Shown one piece after another: positions 24,131 through 33,176 of a DNA stretch of 64,000 nucleotides. Under the pieces are notes generated by a model, which made no database searches, was not told where the DNA came from, and was given only the letters and a program-made list of their open reading frames with translations. The translations under genes and the position numbers were made by a program. The DNA comes from Azophilus sp965220835 (GTDB lineage: Bacteria; Pseudomonadota; Gammaproteobacteria; Pseudomonadales; Azotimanducaceae): positions 2,232,001 through 2,296,000 of the forward strand of contig OZ244842.1 of the NCBI GenBank assembly GCA_965220835.1. The letters are read 5' to 3'. Within the stretch, counting starts at the first letter, position 1. Every line of letters starts with the position of its first letter.

Positions 24131-27022
24131 CTACTCGAAGTCGTAGGATACTCTAATGCCAAGGGTGCGCGGGCGCTGAACGGTCATATGCGGCGTGAAG
24201 AAACCGGCCACTTGCGCCACGGGCGCCGCTTCGTTGTTGACGTTGTCAATGAATATCTCCGCCGCCCAAGTGTCCCTTTCAAGACCGAGGCCCAGGTTCA
24301 GGGTAGTGGATGCCTCATTCACGTAGCGGGAGTTGCTCGGCAGGCGCGAACCGCCAGCCCCGTCGGAGATTTCGACCGTGCCGAAGGTGCCGTCATAATG
24401 CTCGATCTCCAGCCCCGAGCCGCTGCCTGTGACGAGCTGCAGCGTGTCCTCCATGAACTCGGCGCTGCCGATAAGGCCCGTCACGTTCTTGCCCCGATGG
24501 TGTACGCTGGCGGTGACGAAGGCGCGCGCATCCAAGGCCTGAATTGGAAACTCGTAGCGCGCCCGCAGATGACCGGCGAAGGAACTGGCGAAGGGCAGCT
24601 CGCTGCCCACGGGCACTGCGATGCCCTGCAACTGGTCATTGAGGCGCGTCAGTTCCGTATCCAAGATGGTGAACGCACCGGACAGGGTGAGCGATTCGGT
24701 GGCGGCCCACTGAAAGTCCACATCCAAGCCCATGCTTTCCGCATCGCCCACATTTTCGATGAAGAACAGGAAGGCTACGTTCGATGGGTCGAACCGGGAG
24801 ACTTGCAGCTCCTCAATCTCCGAGAAGAAGAAGGTGGCGTTGAGCCGCACCGTGCGGTCAAGCCAGTAGCTCTTCACGCCGAGCTCATAGCTGGTCAGCT
24901 CGTCGGTGCGGGCGACCGCCGGCACGGCGTAGTCTTGATACACGCCTGTTTGGTTTTGTGACAACTGGCCGGCATTCCGGTTCTGGGTGGCTGGCCGGTA
25001 GCCCTGGGCAAAGTTGGCGAACACCATTAGATCGTCGGTGGGCGACCAATTCAGCGTCGCCCGCAGGATGATGTCGTCCTCCTTGAGGGAACCGTCAGAC
25101 TTCAAGCCCGATAGGTTGATTTGGCCGGACTCAATCAACCGCAGGGTCTCCGCATTGCTGCCGCCGCCCCGGAACATGTCCCTGGCCCCGTTGGGACTGC
25201 GCGCTCCCAACACGACGCTGTCGTCACCACTGTCGTTGTATTGGCCCAAGGTCAACAGGCGAGCCGTAACATCGTTGCTGAATGCGTGACTGTTGCAGCG
25301 GCCATCCGCAGTTCTCTCTGAGTTGCCGAAGCCCTGGGGCTCGATGCCGTAGCGACAGCCGAAGGAGAAGTTGGACGCGCCCTGCAATTGCGAGGTCAGG
25401 TCGTAGTAGCGGGCACTGACGGACGCCGACACCTGATCGGTCAGGTCGAAGGCGACTTCTCCAAACATGGCCCACTCCTCCTCGGTGCGGGTGAAGTCGT
25501 TGAAGAACACCGTGAAGGGCGACCTCGGCCCGGCCGTATTGACGCCCGCGGTCGGCACAGTGGTGTTGCCGAGCAGGAAGCCAGCGCCGGAGTTGTCGTT
25601 GTAGTAGCTGCTGATGTGCTCGCCAAAGGCTTCGTTGGCGGAAGCGTACTGGAACTCGCCAACGTGGTTGGTCTCCACATCGTTGTAGTAAGCCCCCGCC
25701 AAAACGCGCACCCTTTCCCCGACGTCCGCGGTGATTCGCAACTCGTGGGTCATGCGCTCGTTCTGGGTGTCTTCCGTGTACTGCTTCGTGGGGTCGTAGC
25801 AGTTGTTGGGGTCGAGGCCAGTGCTGTCGTAAATGTTGCCGCTGCACAGGTAGTAGGTGATGTAGCCGCCACCGTTGTTGTAGTGGGTGTAGTCGATCAC
25901 ACTCTCCACGTCGCGGTTGAGATAGCCGCCCGTGTAGATCAAGTCCAAATTGGCCAGGCGGCCGTTGAGCGTCCACTGGGTCAGCCCGAATTCATCCTTG
26001 TTGGTTTCCGGCGAAAACCGGGCCGAATCATCATCCGCCCCAAGTTCCGGCGCTACCAAGAAGCTGCCGTCCACCTTCAGCGTCTGCGCCGAGTGCTGCA
26101 GCAACAGGTCCCAGTCTTCATTGATGTCGAAGGCAAGGCCCAAGCGCCCCCCACGGTAGGTGGCTTCGTTCCAATCGTTTTTTGCCAAGTGGTAGTTGTC
26201 CGTGCGCGCTACCGAATCGGCACCGGTCAGGGGCGGCCCGAACCCCTTGCTGTTCCGGTCCACCACCACCCCGTTGGGGGTGAAGGTGGCCGGCACATTG
26301 TCCACCCAGCCACCTTGGGTGTCGCTGTACACCACGGCGCGCAAGGCCAGCTGATCAGACAGGGGAATGTTGAAGTAGGCGTCCGCCGAGGCGCTGTCGT
26401 CGCCGCCGTGGGTGTTGCCGTACTTGGCGTTGAAGCCGGCCTCGAACTTATCGGTTCTCGGCTTGTTGGTGATCAGACGCAGGTTGCCGGATTGGGAACT
26501 GGCGCCAAACAGGGTGCCCTGAGGGCCCGAGAGCAGCTCAATGCGTTCCAAATCGGCCGCATAGACATCCAGATTTCGCGCACCGAATGAAACCGGTTGT
26601 TCGTCCAGATAGAGGGCCACGCCCGGGGCTGAGCCATTGGCCGGACCGATGGTGACACTGGTCTGCTCGGTGGCGCTGCCCCGGATGTACAGCTCCTTCT
26701 TGCCGGGGCCGTTGCCGGTGTTGATCACGTTCGGCAGGTAATCCACGTACTTGTCGAAGGTCTCCACCCGGTACTCGCGCAGGGTGTCGCCGGTGACGGC
26801 TTGCACCGACAGCGGCACGTCCTGGGCGGTTGCCGCCCGCTTGGTGGCAGTGACCACGATTTCCTCAATCGCCCTGGCCGGCTGCCCCTCGCCTGCGGTG
26901 ACAGTAGCGGACGCCGTGGCGGCGATGGCCGCGGAAACTGCCACGCTCAATGGGTTAAGTCGTCCCAAACCAACCCTGTCTGAGCGCGGTTGTCCTGCCG
27001 CATTTCGTTTCTTGTTGCCCAT
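24131..27022 (-). CDS. TonB-dependent outer-membrane receptor
   Basis: 963 residues from ATG 27022, preceded by a strong GGGGAAGGGG ribosome-binding sequence. Order: a basic N-terminus and hydrophobic signal (LSVAVSAAIAATASATVTAG), a TonB-box-like IEEIVVTATKRAATAQDVPL, a plug domain with ERIELLSGPQGTLFGASSQS, and a long 22-strand barrel with many aromatic repeats, ending LGIRVSYDFE. The plug and barrel resemble the iron-complex/catabolite branch common in organisms that use complex organics. It follows an acyl-CoA synthetase and LivFGMH genes on the same strand, hinting at uptake of a lipophilic or aromatic substrate; this is inference. Confidence 0.9.
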   Translation of the reverse strand: MGNKKRNAAGQPRSDRVGLGRLNPLSVAVSAAIAATASATVTAGEGQPARAIEEIVVTATKRAATAQDVPLSVQAVTGDTLREYRVETFDKYVDYLPNVINTGNGPGKKELYIRGSATEQTSVTIGPANGSAPGVALYLDEQPVSFGARNLDVYAADLERIELLSGPQGTLFGASSQSGNLRLITNKPRTDKFEAGFNAKYGNTHGGDDSASADAYFNIPLSDQLALRAVVYSDTQGGWVDNVPATFTPNGVVVDRNSKGFGPPLTGADSVARTDNYHLAKNDWNEATYRGGRLGLAFDINEDWDLLLQHSAQTLKVDGSFLVAPELGADDDSARFSPETNKDEFGLTQWTLNGRLANLDLIYTGGYLNRDVESVIDYTHYNNGGGYITYYLCSGNIYDSTGLDPNNCYDPTKQYTEDTQNERMTHELRITADVGERVRVLAGAYYNDVETNHVGEFQYASANEAFGEHISSYYNDNSGAGFLLGNTTVPTAGVNTAGPRSPFTVFFNDFTRTEEEWAMFGEVAFDLTDQVSASVSARYYDLTSQLQGASNFSFGCRYGIEPQGFGNSERTADGRCNSHAFSNDVTARLLTLGQYNDSGDDSVVLGARSPNGARDMFRGGGSNAETLRLIESGQINLSGLKSDGSLKEDDIILRATLNWSPTDDLMVFANFAQGYRPATQNRNAGQLSQNQTGVYQDYAVPAVARTDELTSYELGVKSYWLDRTVRLNATFFFSEIEELQVSRFDPSNVAFLFFIENVGDAESMGLDVDFQWAATESLTLSGAFTILDTELTRLNDQLQGIAVPVGSELPFASSFAGHLRARYEFPIQALDARAFVTASVHHRGKNVTGLIGSAEFMEDTLQLVTGSGSGLEIEHYDGTFGTVEISDGAGGSRLPSNSRYVNEASTTLNLGLGLERDTWAAEIFIDNVNNEAAPVAQVAGFFTPHMTVQRPRTLGIRVSYDFE

Positions 27023-27113
27023 AATCCCCTTCCCCAATCGCATGTGCTTGACAACTCTACACAATGATTGTCGGGATTGAAACACTGACGCCAACACCCT
27101 ACCTCCAACCCCG

Positions 27114-28931
27114 CTAGTACATCGCCTCGATCAAGTCCGCGTACTTCTCGTGCACCACCTTGCGCTTGAGCTTTTGGGTGGGCGTCAACTCATCGTCCTC
27201 CGGATCGAGCAGTTGGTCGATCAGCTTGAACTTCTTGATGGTCTCCACCCGGGCGAACTTGGCGTTGACCGCCTCGATTTCCCCGCCGATCAGGTCCTGC
27301 ACCGCTTGGGTGTGGCACAGGCTGGTGTAGTTGGTGAACGGCACGTCATGGTCCTGGGCGAACTTGGTGACGTTCTCATGGTCAATCATCACCAGGCAGG
27401 TCAGGTAGGGGCGGCGGTCGCCCACCACCACCGCATCGGTGACGTAGGGGGAGAACTTGAGCTGGTTCTCGATTTCGCTAGGCGTGATGTTCTTGCCGCC
27501 GGCGGTGATGATGATGTCCTTCATGCGATCGACGATGTACACGTAGCCGTCATCGTCAATGCGCCCCACGTCACCGGTGTGCAGCCAGCCTTGGCGGAAG
27601 GTCTCGGCGGTCTTCTCCGGCTTGTTCCAATAGCCCCGTATCACGCCGGCGCTGCGGATGAGGATTTCCCCCTCCGCGGAGAGCGTTACCTCCACCTCCG
27701 CGTTGGCCTTGCCGACGCTGCCAATGCGGGTCTCGCCGGGCAGGTTGGCGGTGGCCAGCCCTGAGCACTCGGTCTGCCCATAGACCTCGAACATGGGCTT
27801 GTTCATGGCCCAGAACCAATCGATGAGCTCCGGGGCGATGGGCGCCGCGCCGGTGGAAAGCCAGCGGCAGCGGTCCAGCCCCAGGAAAACCAGAATGTTC
27901 TTGAACACCAGATAGTCGGCCGCCGCGCAGGTCAGGCGCAACAGCCAAGGCACGGATTGGCCGGCCTTGGTGAAGGCCGCCCGCTTGAGCCCGGCCTTCA
28001 GCGCCAAGCCGTACGCAAAGCGGCCCAAGGCGGTGCCGTCCTTCAGCTTGATGGTGATGGTGGAATGCTGCTTCTCCCACACCCGTGGCACCGCGAAGGC
28101 CACCGTGGGCGCCACCTCCTGCTGGTCCTGGACGAAGGTTTCCGGCTCCTCCACGAGATTGACGACGCAGCCCGATTCGATGCCGCAGAAGGTGTAGAAC
28201 ATGCGCCCGGCCACATGGGCCAAGGGCAGAAAGCCGATTTGCTCGTCGGTGTCGTAAACGCCGTAGATGCGCTGCAGGTTGCGCATCATGAAGATCATGT
28301 TGCCTTGGCTGATCATGGCGCCCTTGGGCGGGCCGGTGGTGCCGGAGGTGTAGGTGAGGATCATCAGGTCCTCGGGCTTGGCGGCGTCGATGGCGGCCTG
28401 CCAATCCGCCCCGTGCTCCTCGCCGTAGGCGGCGCCGCGCTCGATCAGCTCCGCATAGCTCATGCACTGCGGATCGCTGAAGTTGCGCAGGCCCTCCATG
28501 TCAAAAATGATGACTTTCTCAAGGGTCGGCGTGCGCTCCCGGACTTCGAGCACCTTGTCGAGCTGCTCCTCGTCCTCGGCAAAGTAGAAGCGGGTGCCGC
28601 TGTCGTTGATCAGGTAGGCCACCTGCTCCGGGGAGTCCGTGGGATAGACGCCGTTGGAGACGCCGCCAATGCAGTTGACGCCGAGGTCCGCGAACAGCCA
28701 TTCCTTGCAGACTTCGCCGGCGATGGAGCACACGTCGCCCCGCTCAAGTCCCAGGGACTTCAGCCCCAAGCCCACCAGCCGGGCCTGCTCGCCGTAGTCC
28801 GCCCAAGTGGTCTCGTTCCAGATGCCGAAGTCCTTCTCCCGGAGCGCCACGTTGGCGCCCCAGTCCGTCACCCGCTTCCAGAACAGCTGCGGCACGGTGG
28901 CGCAGCCGTCAATGGTCAATGCCGTGCTCAT
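27114..28931 (-). CDS. AMP-dependent acyl-CoA synthetase (long-chain type)
   Basis: 605 residues from the ATG that overlaps the LivF stop by ATGA. The adenylate-forming signature LTYTSGTTGPPKGAMISQGN, GQTECSGLATANLPGETRIG and the linker-region GWLHTGDVGRIDDDGYVYIV are all present. The C-terminal DRMKDIIITAGGKNITPSEI carries the catalytic Lys region, and the tail (LTPTQKLKRKVVHEKYADLI) is typical of FadD15/COG1022 enzymes. It activates a carboxylic acid to its CoA thioester using ATP. Coupling with a branched-chain-type ABC transporter suggests it activates the imported acid. Chain length cannot be read from the sequence. Confidence 0.9.
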   Translation of the reverse strand: MSTALTIDGCATVPQLFWKRVTDWGANVALREKDFGIWNETTWADYGEQARLVGLGLKSLGLERGDVCSIAGEVCKEWLFADLGVNCIGGVSNGVYPTDSPEQVAYLINDSGTRFYFAEDEEQLDKVLEVRERTPTLEKVIIFDMEGLRNFSDPQCMSYAELIERGAAYGEEHGADWQAAIDAAKPEDLMILTYTSGTTGPPKGAMISQGNMIFMMRNLQRIYGVYDTDEQIGFLPLAHVAGRMFYTFCGIESGCVVNLVEEPETFVQDQQEVAPTVAFAVPRVWEKQHSTITIKLKDGTALGRFAYGLALKAGLKRAAFTKAGQSVPWLLRLTCAAADYLVFKNILVFLGLDRCRWLSTGAAPIAPELIDWFWAMNKPMFEVYGQTECSGLATANLPGETRIGSVGKANAEVEVTLSAEGEILIRSAGVIRGYWNKPEKTAETFRQGWLHTGDVGRIDDDGYVYIVDRMKDIIITAGGKNITPSEIENQLKFSPYVTDAVVVGDRRPYLTCLVMIDHENVTKFAQDHDVPFTNYTSLCHTQAVQDLIGGEIEAVNAKFARVETIKKFKLIDQLLDPEDDELTPTQKLKRKVVHEKYADLIEAMY

Positions 28932-29701
28932 CGCCAGGTCTTCCTCTGCTTCCAACGGCGGCGGCCGCGCACGCCTTCATCCTTCATGCCCAAGTAGAAC
29001 TCCTGGATGTCCGGGGCGTTCCGGAGCCGTTCGCAGGTGTCCTCCATGACGATGCGGCCATTCTCCATGACATAGCCGTAGTCGCCGATGTCCAGCGCCA
29101 TCTTGGCGTTCTGCTCCACCAGGAGCATGGTGACGTTGCGCTCCTTGTTCAGCCGCACGATGATCTCCGCGATCTCATGCACCAGCCGGGGCGAAAGGCC
29201 CAAGGAAGGCTCGTCAAGCAGCATGAGGTGCGGGCGCAGCATCAGGGCGCGGCCAATGGCCAACATCTGCTGCTGGCCGCCGGAAAGCACCTGGGCCGGC
29301 TGCCTGCCAAAGCCCTTAAGCACCGGGAAGTAGCCGTAAACCTGCTCGATGTCCGCGTCTATTTCCCCGTCCCGCCGTGAGTACGCGCCCATGCGCAGGT
29401 TCTCCTCCACGGTCAGGAAGGGAAACACCTCCCGCCCCTCGGGCACATGGCCAATGCCGCGCCGGGCCACCCAATCCGGGTCCCGCGCCTGGATGGCCTC
29501 GCCTCGGTACTCGACCACGCCCTTCTGCGGTTCCATCGCGCCGCTGATGGTCTTGAGCACCGTGGTCTTGCCCGCTCCGTTGGCGCCAAGCAGGCTGACG
29601 ATCTGCCCTTCCCGCACCGTCATGCTGACCCCGCGAATGGCCATGATCGGGCCGTAATAGGTCTCTATGTTGCGCAGCGCGAGCAGGGCGGTTTGCGGCA
29701 T
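28928..29701 (-). CDS. livF: Branched-chain-type ABC transporter ATP-binding protein LivF
   Basis: 257 residues. It has Walker A GANGAGKTT, the ABC signature region LSGGQQQMLAIGRALMLRPH, and Walker B LMLLDEPSLGLSP with the usual switch His downstream. LivF is one of two nucleotide-binding subunits of hydrophobic-amino-acid (HAAT) importers at the inner membrane. The C-terminus is extended by a basic tail (RGRRRWKQRKTWR). It lies between livG (7 bases apart) and the coupled acyl-CoA synthetase. Confidence 0.92.
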   Translation of the reverse strand: MPQTALLALRNIETYYGPIMAIRGVSMTVREGQIVSLLGANGAGKTTVLKTISGAMEPQKGVVEYRGEAIQARDPDWVARRGIGHVPEGREVFPFLTVEENLRMGAYSRRDGEIDADIEQVYGYFPVLKGFGRQPAQVLSGGQQQMLAIGRALMLRPHLMLLDEPSLGLSPRLVHEIAEIIVRLNKERNVTMLLVEQNAKMALDIGDYGYVMENGRIVMEDTCERLRNAPDIQEFYLGMKDEGVRGRRRWKQRKTWR

Positions 29702-29708
29702 GGTCGGG

Positions 29709-30467
29709 TCAGTCCCCCAAGTAAGCGCGTTGCACTTCGGGGTGGCTTTGCACCTCCGATGGGGTGCCGATGGTGAGCAGCGCCCCGTCCGCCATCGCCA
29801 GCACGCGGTTGGACGCCCGGCTGACCAGGTTCATGTCGTGCTCCACCATCATGACCGTCACGCCGAGCGCTTCATTGATGTCCTCCAGCCAGAACGACAA
29901 ATCCTCGGTCTCCTCCGGGTTCAGGCCCGAGGAAGGCTCATCGAGCAGCAGCAGCCTCGGCCGCAGGCACAGCGCCCGAGCGATCTCGACCATTTTGCGG
30001 GCGCCGAAGGGCAGTTCGCTGATCGGCTTGTCGCGGTAGCTTTGCAGGTCCAGCAGGTCGATCACGTCCTCCACCGATTCGCGCAAGGCGATTTCGCCGC
30101 GCCGCACCGACGGCAGGAAGAACAACTCCGAGAGCAGGTTGCTTTGCCGGTGGATGTGGCAGCCGATGAGCAGGTTCTTGAGCACCGTCTCCCGCTCGAA
30201 CAGCTCCGTGTTCTGAAAGGTGCGGGCGATGCCTTTTTCGGCGATGGCGTGAGCTGGCAGCCCGGTGATGTCCTGGCCATCAAAGGCGATGGCGCCTTCG
30301 TCCAGGTCATAGATGCGGCTGATGAGGTTGAACACCGTGGTCTTGCCCGCCCCGTTCGGACCGACGATGCTGAAGACCTCGCCGGGCTCGACCGCGAACG
30401 ACAGCTCCCGCACCGCCTTGACGCCGCCGAAGCTCACCGACAGCTTCTCAGCCACAAGCAAGCTCAT
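29709..30467 (-). CDS. livG: Branched-chain-type ABC transporter ATP-binding protein LivG
   Basis: 252 residues with Walker A GPNGAGKTTVFNLISRIY, the LivG-specific RTFQNTELFERETVLKNLLI segment, the signature region LPFGARKMVEIARALCLRP, and Walker B LLLLDEPSSGLNPEET. In relatives the longer insert distinguishes LivG from LivF. The start codon overlaps the end of livM by four bases (ATGA), so the subunits are made in step. The transported compound could be a branched-chain amino acid, an organic acid or an aromatic acid; the neighbouring acyl-CoA synthetase favours an acid. Confidence 0.92.
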   Translation of the reverse strand: MSLLVAEKLSVSFGGVKAVRELSFAVEPGEVFSIVGPNGAGKTTVFNLISRIYDLDEGAIAFDGQDITGLPAHAIAEKGIARTFQNTELFERETVLKNLLIGCHIHRQSNLLSELFFLPSVRRGEIALRESVEDVIDLLDLQSYRDKPISELPFGARKMVEIARALCLRPRLLLLDEPSSGLNPEETEDLSFWLEDINEALGVTVMMVEHDMNLVSRASNRVLAMADGALLTIGTPSEVQSHPEVQRAYLGD

Positions 30468-31537
30468 CGCAGCCGCTCCGTGCGCAAGTAGGTCTTCTGG
30501 CGCTTGTAGGTGGCCCGGCGATAGAGCGGAAACTCCTCGAAGAACAGCCGGATCTTGCGCCAGCGCCCGTACAGGCCGTCCGGCTCGTAGATCAGGAACA
30601 GCACCAGAACCAAGCCGAAGACGCCGGCCTCAAGACCGGGAATCTGGCTCACGGCGGGCGGGGCCGCGTCGCGCAGCAAGGCGATGCCCTGGGGCAGCAG
30701 GCCGATGAACACGGCCCCGTAGATCACCCCGTGCATGGAGCCGAGGCCGCCCACCACCACCATCAGCAGCAACTGGATGGAGGTCGCCAGGGTGAAGGCA
30801 TCGGGTGCCAAGTAGCCGATCTTGTGAGCAAACAGGCCGCCAGCCAAGCCGGTGAAGGCGGCGGAGACGCCGAACGCCAGGGTCTTGGTGTAGGCGATGT
30901 GAATGCCCATGCTCTCCGCCGAGGTCTCCGAATCCCGCACCGCCGCCATGGCTCGGCCAGTGGGGCTGCGCAGCCAGTTGAGCGCCGCCACCATGGACAG
31001 GAACAGCGCCAGCAGGCAGAGATAATAGAAGGCGACCGGCGCCGAAAGGTCGATACCCAGTTCTGCCCTAGGCACTGGCATGCCCCGAAAGCCGCCGGTG
31101 ACCGACACCCAATGGGACAGCACCTGCTCCACGATCACCAAGAAGGCCAGCGTGGCCACTGCGAGGTAAATGCCCGTCATGCGCAGCGCCGGAATCCCGA
31201 CCGCAACGCCCACCACTCCGGAGAACCCGGTCGCCGCCGCCAAGGCCAGCGGAAAGGGCCAGCCCTGGTTCAACAGCCAGGCATGGCAGTAGGCGCCGAT
31301 GGCCAGAAAGGCGGCGTGGCCGAGGCTCACTTGGCCGGTGTAGCCGACCAGCAGCATCAGCCCGACGCCGGCAATGGCGTAGATGAACACCAACGCCATT
31401 TCACCCAACAGAAACCGATCAAGCCCCAAGGGCGCGAGCAGCACCGCAAGGGCCAGCAGGCCGTACCAGAACCGCTGGCCGTTGTGCTTGAACAGGTCGA
31501 TGTCCTGGGCGTAGGACGTCTTGCGGATGAAACGCAT
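30464..31537 (-). CDS. livM: Branched-chain-type ABC transporter permease LivM
   Basis: 357 residues with multiple hydrophobic helices. The family hallmark GYTGQVSLGHAAFLAIGAYC comes early, and the EAA-like loop LGGLGSMHGVIYGAVFIGLL (residues about 270-290) docks the ATPase. A soluble basic C-terminal tail of about 45 residues (EFPLYRRATYKRQKTYL) is longer than in many LivM proteins. It forms the membrane pore with LivH. A 128-base gap with a small tandem repeat separates it from livH. Confidence 0.92.
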   Translation of the reverse strand: MRFIRKTSYAQDIDLFKHNGQRFWYGLLALAVLLAPLGLDRFLLGEMALVFIYAIAGVGLMLLVGYTGQVSLGHAAFLAIGAYCHAWLLNQGWPFPLALAAATGFSGVVGVAVGIPALRMTGIYLAVATLAFLVIVEQVLSHWVSVTGGFRGMPVPRAELGIDLSAPVAFYYLCLLALFLSMVAALNWLRSPTGRAMAAVRDSETSAESMGIHIAYTKTLAFGVSAAFTGLAGGLFAHKIGYLAPDAFTLATSIQLLLMVVVGGLGSMHGVIYGAVFIGLLPQGIALLRDAAPPAVSQIPGLEAGVFGLVLVLFLIYEPDGLYGRWRKIRLFFEEFPLYRRATYKRQKTYLRTERLR

Positions 31538-31621
31538 CGCCTCGCCTAGGTTTCCTGATGGTCTTGATCGCGGAACAGGGTTTTCACATGAATCAACCTT
31601 TTACGCCCGGGGCGCTTTATT

Positions 31622-31654
31622 GTCAGCTTGTTGTCAGCTTGTCGTCAGCTTGCG
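31622..31654. repeat. Three tandem 11-base repeats between livH and livM
   Basis: GTCAGCTTGTT, GTCAGCTTGTC and GTCAGCTTGCG follow one another without spacing. They lie in the only sizeable gap of the Liv operon. They could be replication slippage or a binding site; no hairpin is formed by them. Confidence 0.7.
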
Positions 31655-31665
31655 GCTAAGCGGCG

Positions 31666-32532
31666 TTAGACCTTCTTCTGCTGCATGGCGGCAAACAGCC
31701 CTTCCGGGCGAATCATCAGCATGGCCAGCAGCAGCACGTAGGCGCTGACGTCAGAGAACCCCGGCCACAGGTAGCGGCCCGCGAACTGCTCCGAAAGGCC
31801 CACCAGCAAGCCGCCGATGATGGCGCCCGGCAGGCTGCCCAAGCCGCCCACAATGGCCGCGGCGAAGGCCTTGATGCCGATGAACCCGATGTTCGGATCG
31901 ATCACCCCGCCGGGCGCCAGCACCCCCGCACAGGCGGCCAGCACGGCAGCCAGCGCCCAGACCAAGCCGAACACCCGCTTGACCGGAATGCCCACGTAGA
32001 AGGCGGCCAGTTGATTCTGGGAGGCCGCCTGCATGGCGATGCCGAGGCGGGTGAAGCGGAAGAACAGGTACAGCAGCGCGCAAAGCGCCAAGGTGCCGCC
32101 CACCACCGCCAGGTCATCGCCGCCCACGGTGACATCGCCAAAGCGCCAAACCGCCGAACCCCAAGGCAGGTCCAAGGTCTTGGGCTCACTGCCCCAGCGC
32201 TCCCCGGCGATGGTGCGCAGCACGAAGCCGAGGCCGATGGTCAGCATCAGCACCGCAAAGTGCGGCTCACCGATCATGGGCCGCAGCAGCAACCGCTCGG
32301 TCAGGGCACCGAGCAGCGCCATGACACCCAAGGCCGCCAAAAAGCCCCAAACGAACGGCCAGCCGAGCAGGTTGATGAAGGTGAAGGCGATGAAGGCGCC
32401 GATCATCATGATGTCGCCTTGGGCGAAGTTGACCATCTCGGTGGCCTTGTAGATGAGCACGAACCCAAGCGCGATCAGCCCATAGACGCAGCCTTGGGAA
32501 ACGCCGCTGATGAGAAGCTGAATGACCTCCAC
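31666..32532 (-). CDS. livH: Branched-chain-type ABC transporter permease LivH
   Basis: 288 residues, strongly hydrophobic. The N-terminus (QLLISGVSQGCVYGLIALGF) and EMVNFAQGDIMMIGAF are diagnostic for LivH. The loop AAIVGGLGSLPGAIIGGLLV, which contacts the ATPase, lies near residue 235. It pairs with LivM. This is the first gene of the minus-strand run livH-livM-livG-livF-acyl-CoA synthetase. No periplasmic binding protein gene (livK type) occurs before it or anywhere in the window, so the system depends on one encoded elsewhere. Confidence 0.92.
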   Translation of the reverse strand: MEVIQLLISGVSQGCVYGLIALGFVLIYKATEMVNFAQGDIMMIGAFIAFTFINLLGWPFVWGFLAALGVMALLGALTERLLLRPMIGEPHFAVLMLTIGLGFVLRTIAGERWGSEPKTLDLPWGSAVWRFGDVTVGGDDLAVVGGTLALCALLYLFFRFTRLGIAMQAASQNQLAAFYVGIPVKRVFGLVWALAAVLAACAGVLAPGGVIDPNIGFIGIKAFAAAIVGGLGSLPGAIIGGLLVGLSEQFAGRYLWPGFSDVSAYVLLLAMLMIRPEGLFAAMQQKKV

Positions 32533-32616
32533 AAAAGCACTCTTGAAGCCGGAACGCGCCGCATTCTAACCGCTTTTGCCAGCGCCACCCTCAACATGCC
32601 CATTGACCACGGGCAA

Positions 32617-32862
32617 AGGGCGAATCTGGCCGCGCCCCGGAGAGCCATGGCCCCGATGAACGCCTTTCCGTTCATGCCCTTTCCCTTCATGCCCTTTCTT
32701 TTCATGCGAGGCTTGGAGACGCTGCCGTTGCGCATGGAGCGGCACGTGGCCAATGCCCGCGCCGTCGCCGAGTTGCTGTTGAGGCGCGATGACGTGACCG
32801 GCGTGCGCCACTCCAGCTCGGCCGGCAGCCCTTGCGCTAGGTTGGAGGCAGCACGATTGGTG
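32617..32862 (+). pseudogene. Duplicated fragment of O-acetylhomoserine sulfhydrylase gene
   Basis: In one frame the DNA encodes RAMAPMNAF, then a duplicated FPFMPFPFMPFLFM stretch, then RGLETLPLRMERHVANARAV and RDDVTGVRHSSSAGSP. This is a decayed copy of residues about 270-330 of the metY protein encoded 4 kb away on the other strand (GAMAPVNAFLFMQGLETLPL and ERHVANARAVAEWL). The copy has an internal expansion of a TTC-ATG-CCC-TTT-type unit and no start, active-site Lys or C-terminus. It is a dispersed partial gene duplication. Confidence 0.78.
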
Positions 32863-32909
32863 CAAGCGGATCGGTTGATGTTCCCTGACACGTGCAATAC
32901 CATTTCGGC

Positions 32910-33176
32910 ATGGTCGTTACCATTGACAGCGCGGGCAGGTTGGTCGTGCCGAAGGCCCTTAGGGAGCGGTTCAACCTGACGCCCGGGTGTGAACTTGAAA
33001 TCGAGGCTGCCACCAATGGCATCACGCTTCGCCGGGCTGATGAACAGCCGACGCTGGTTCGCAAGCAAGGCCTTCTCGTCCATCACGGCTTAGTGCGCAA
33101 CTCGCTGGACATCGGAGAGTTCGTCCGCGCCGAGCGCAAGACACGAGGCACACGCATTGCTCGCGACATTGTCTAA
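32910..33176 (+). CDS. AbrB/MazE-type antitoxin (SpoVT-AbrB domain)
   Basis: 88 residues from ATG 32910. The swapped-hairpin DNA-binding motif reads VVTIDSAGRLVVPKALRERF, then NLTPGCELEIEAATNGITLR. The C-terminal half (HGLVRNSLDIGEFVRAERKT) probably holds the toxin-binding part. Genes of this type are followed by a PIN nuclease. Here only a decayed trace of that partner follows, so the antitoxin is an orphan. An alternative start six codons earlier is less like the family. Confidence 0.75.
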   Translation: MVVTIDSAGRLVVPKALRERFNLTPGCELEIEAATNGITLRRADEQPTLVRKQGLLVHHGLVRNSLDIGEFVRAERKTRGTRIARDIV

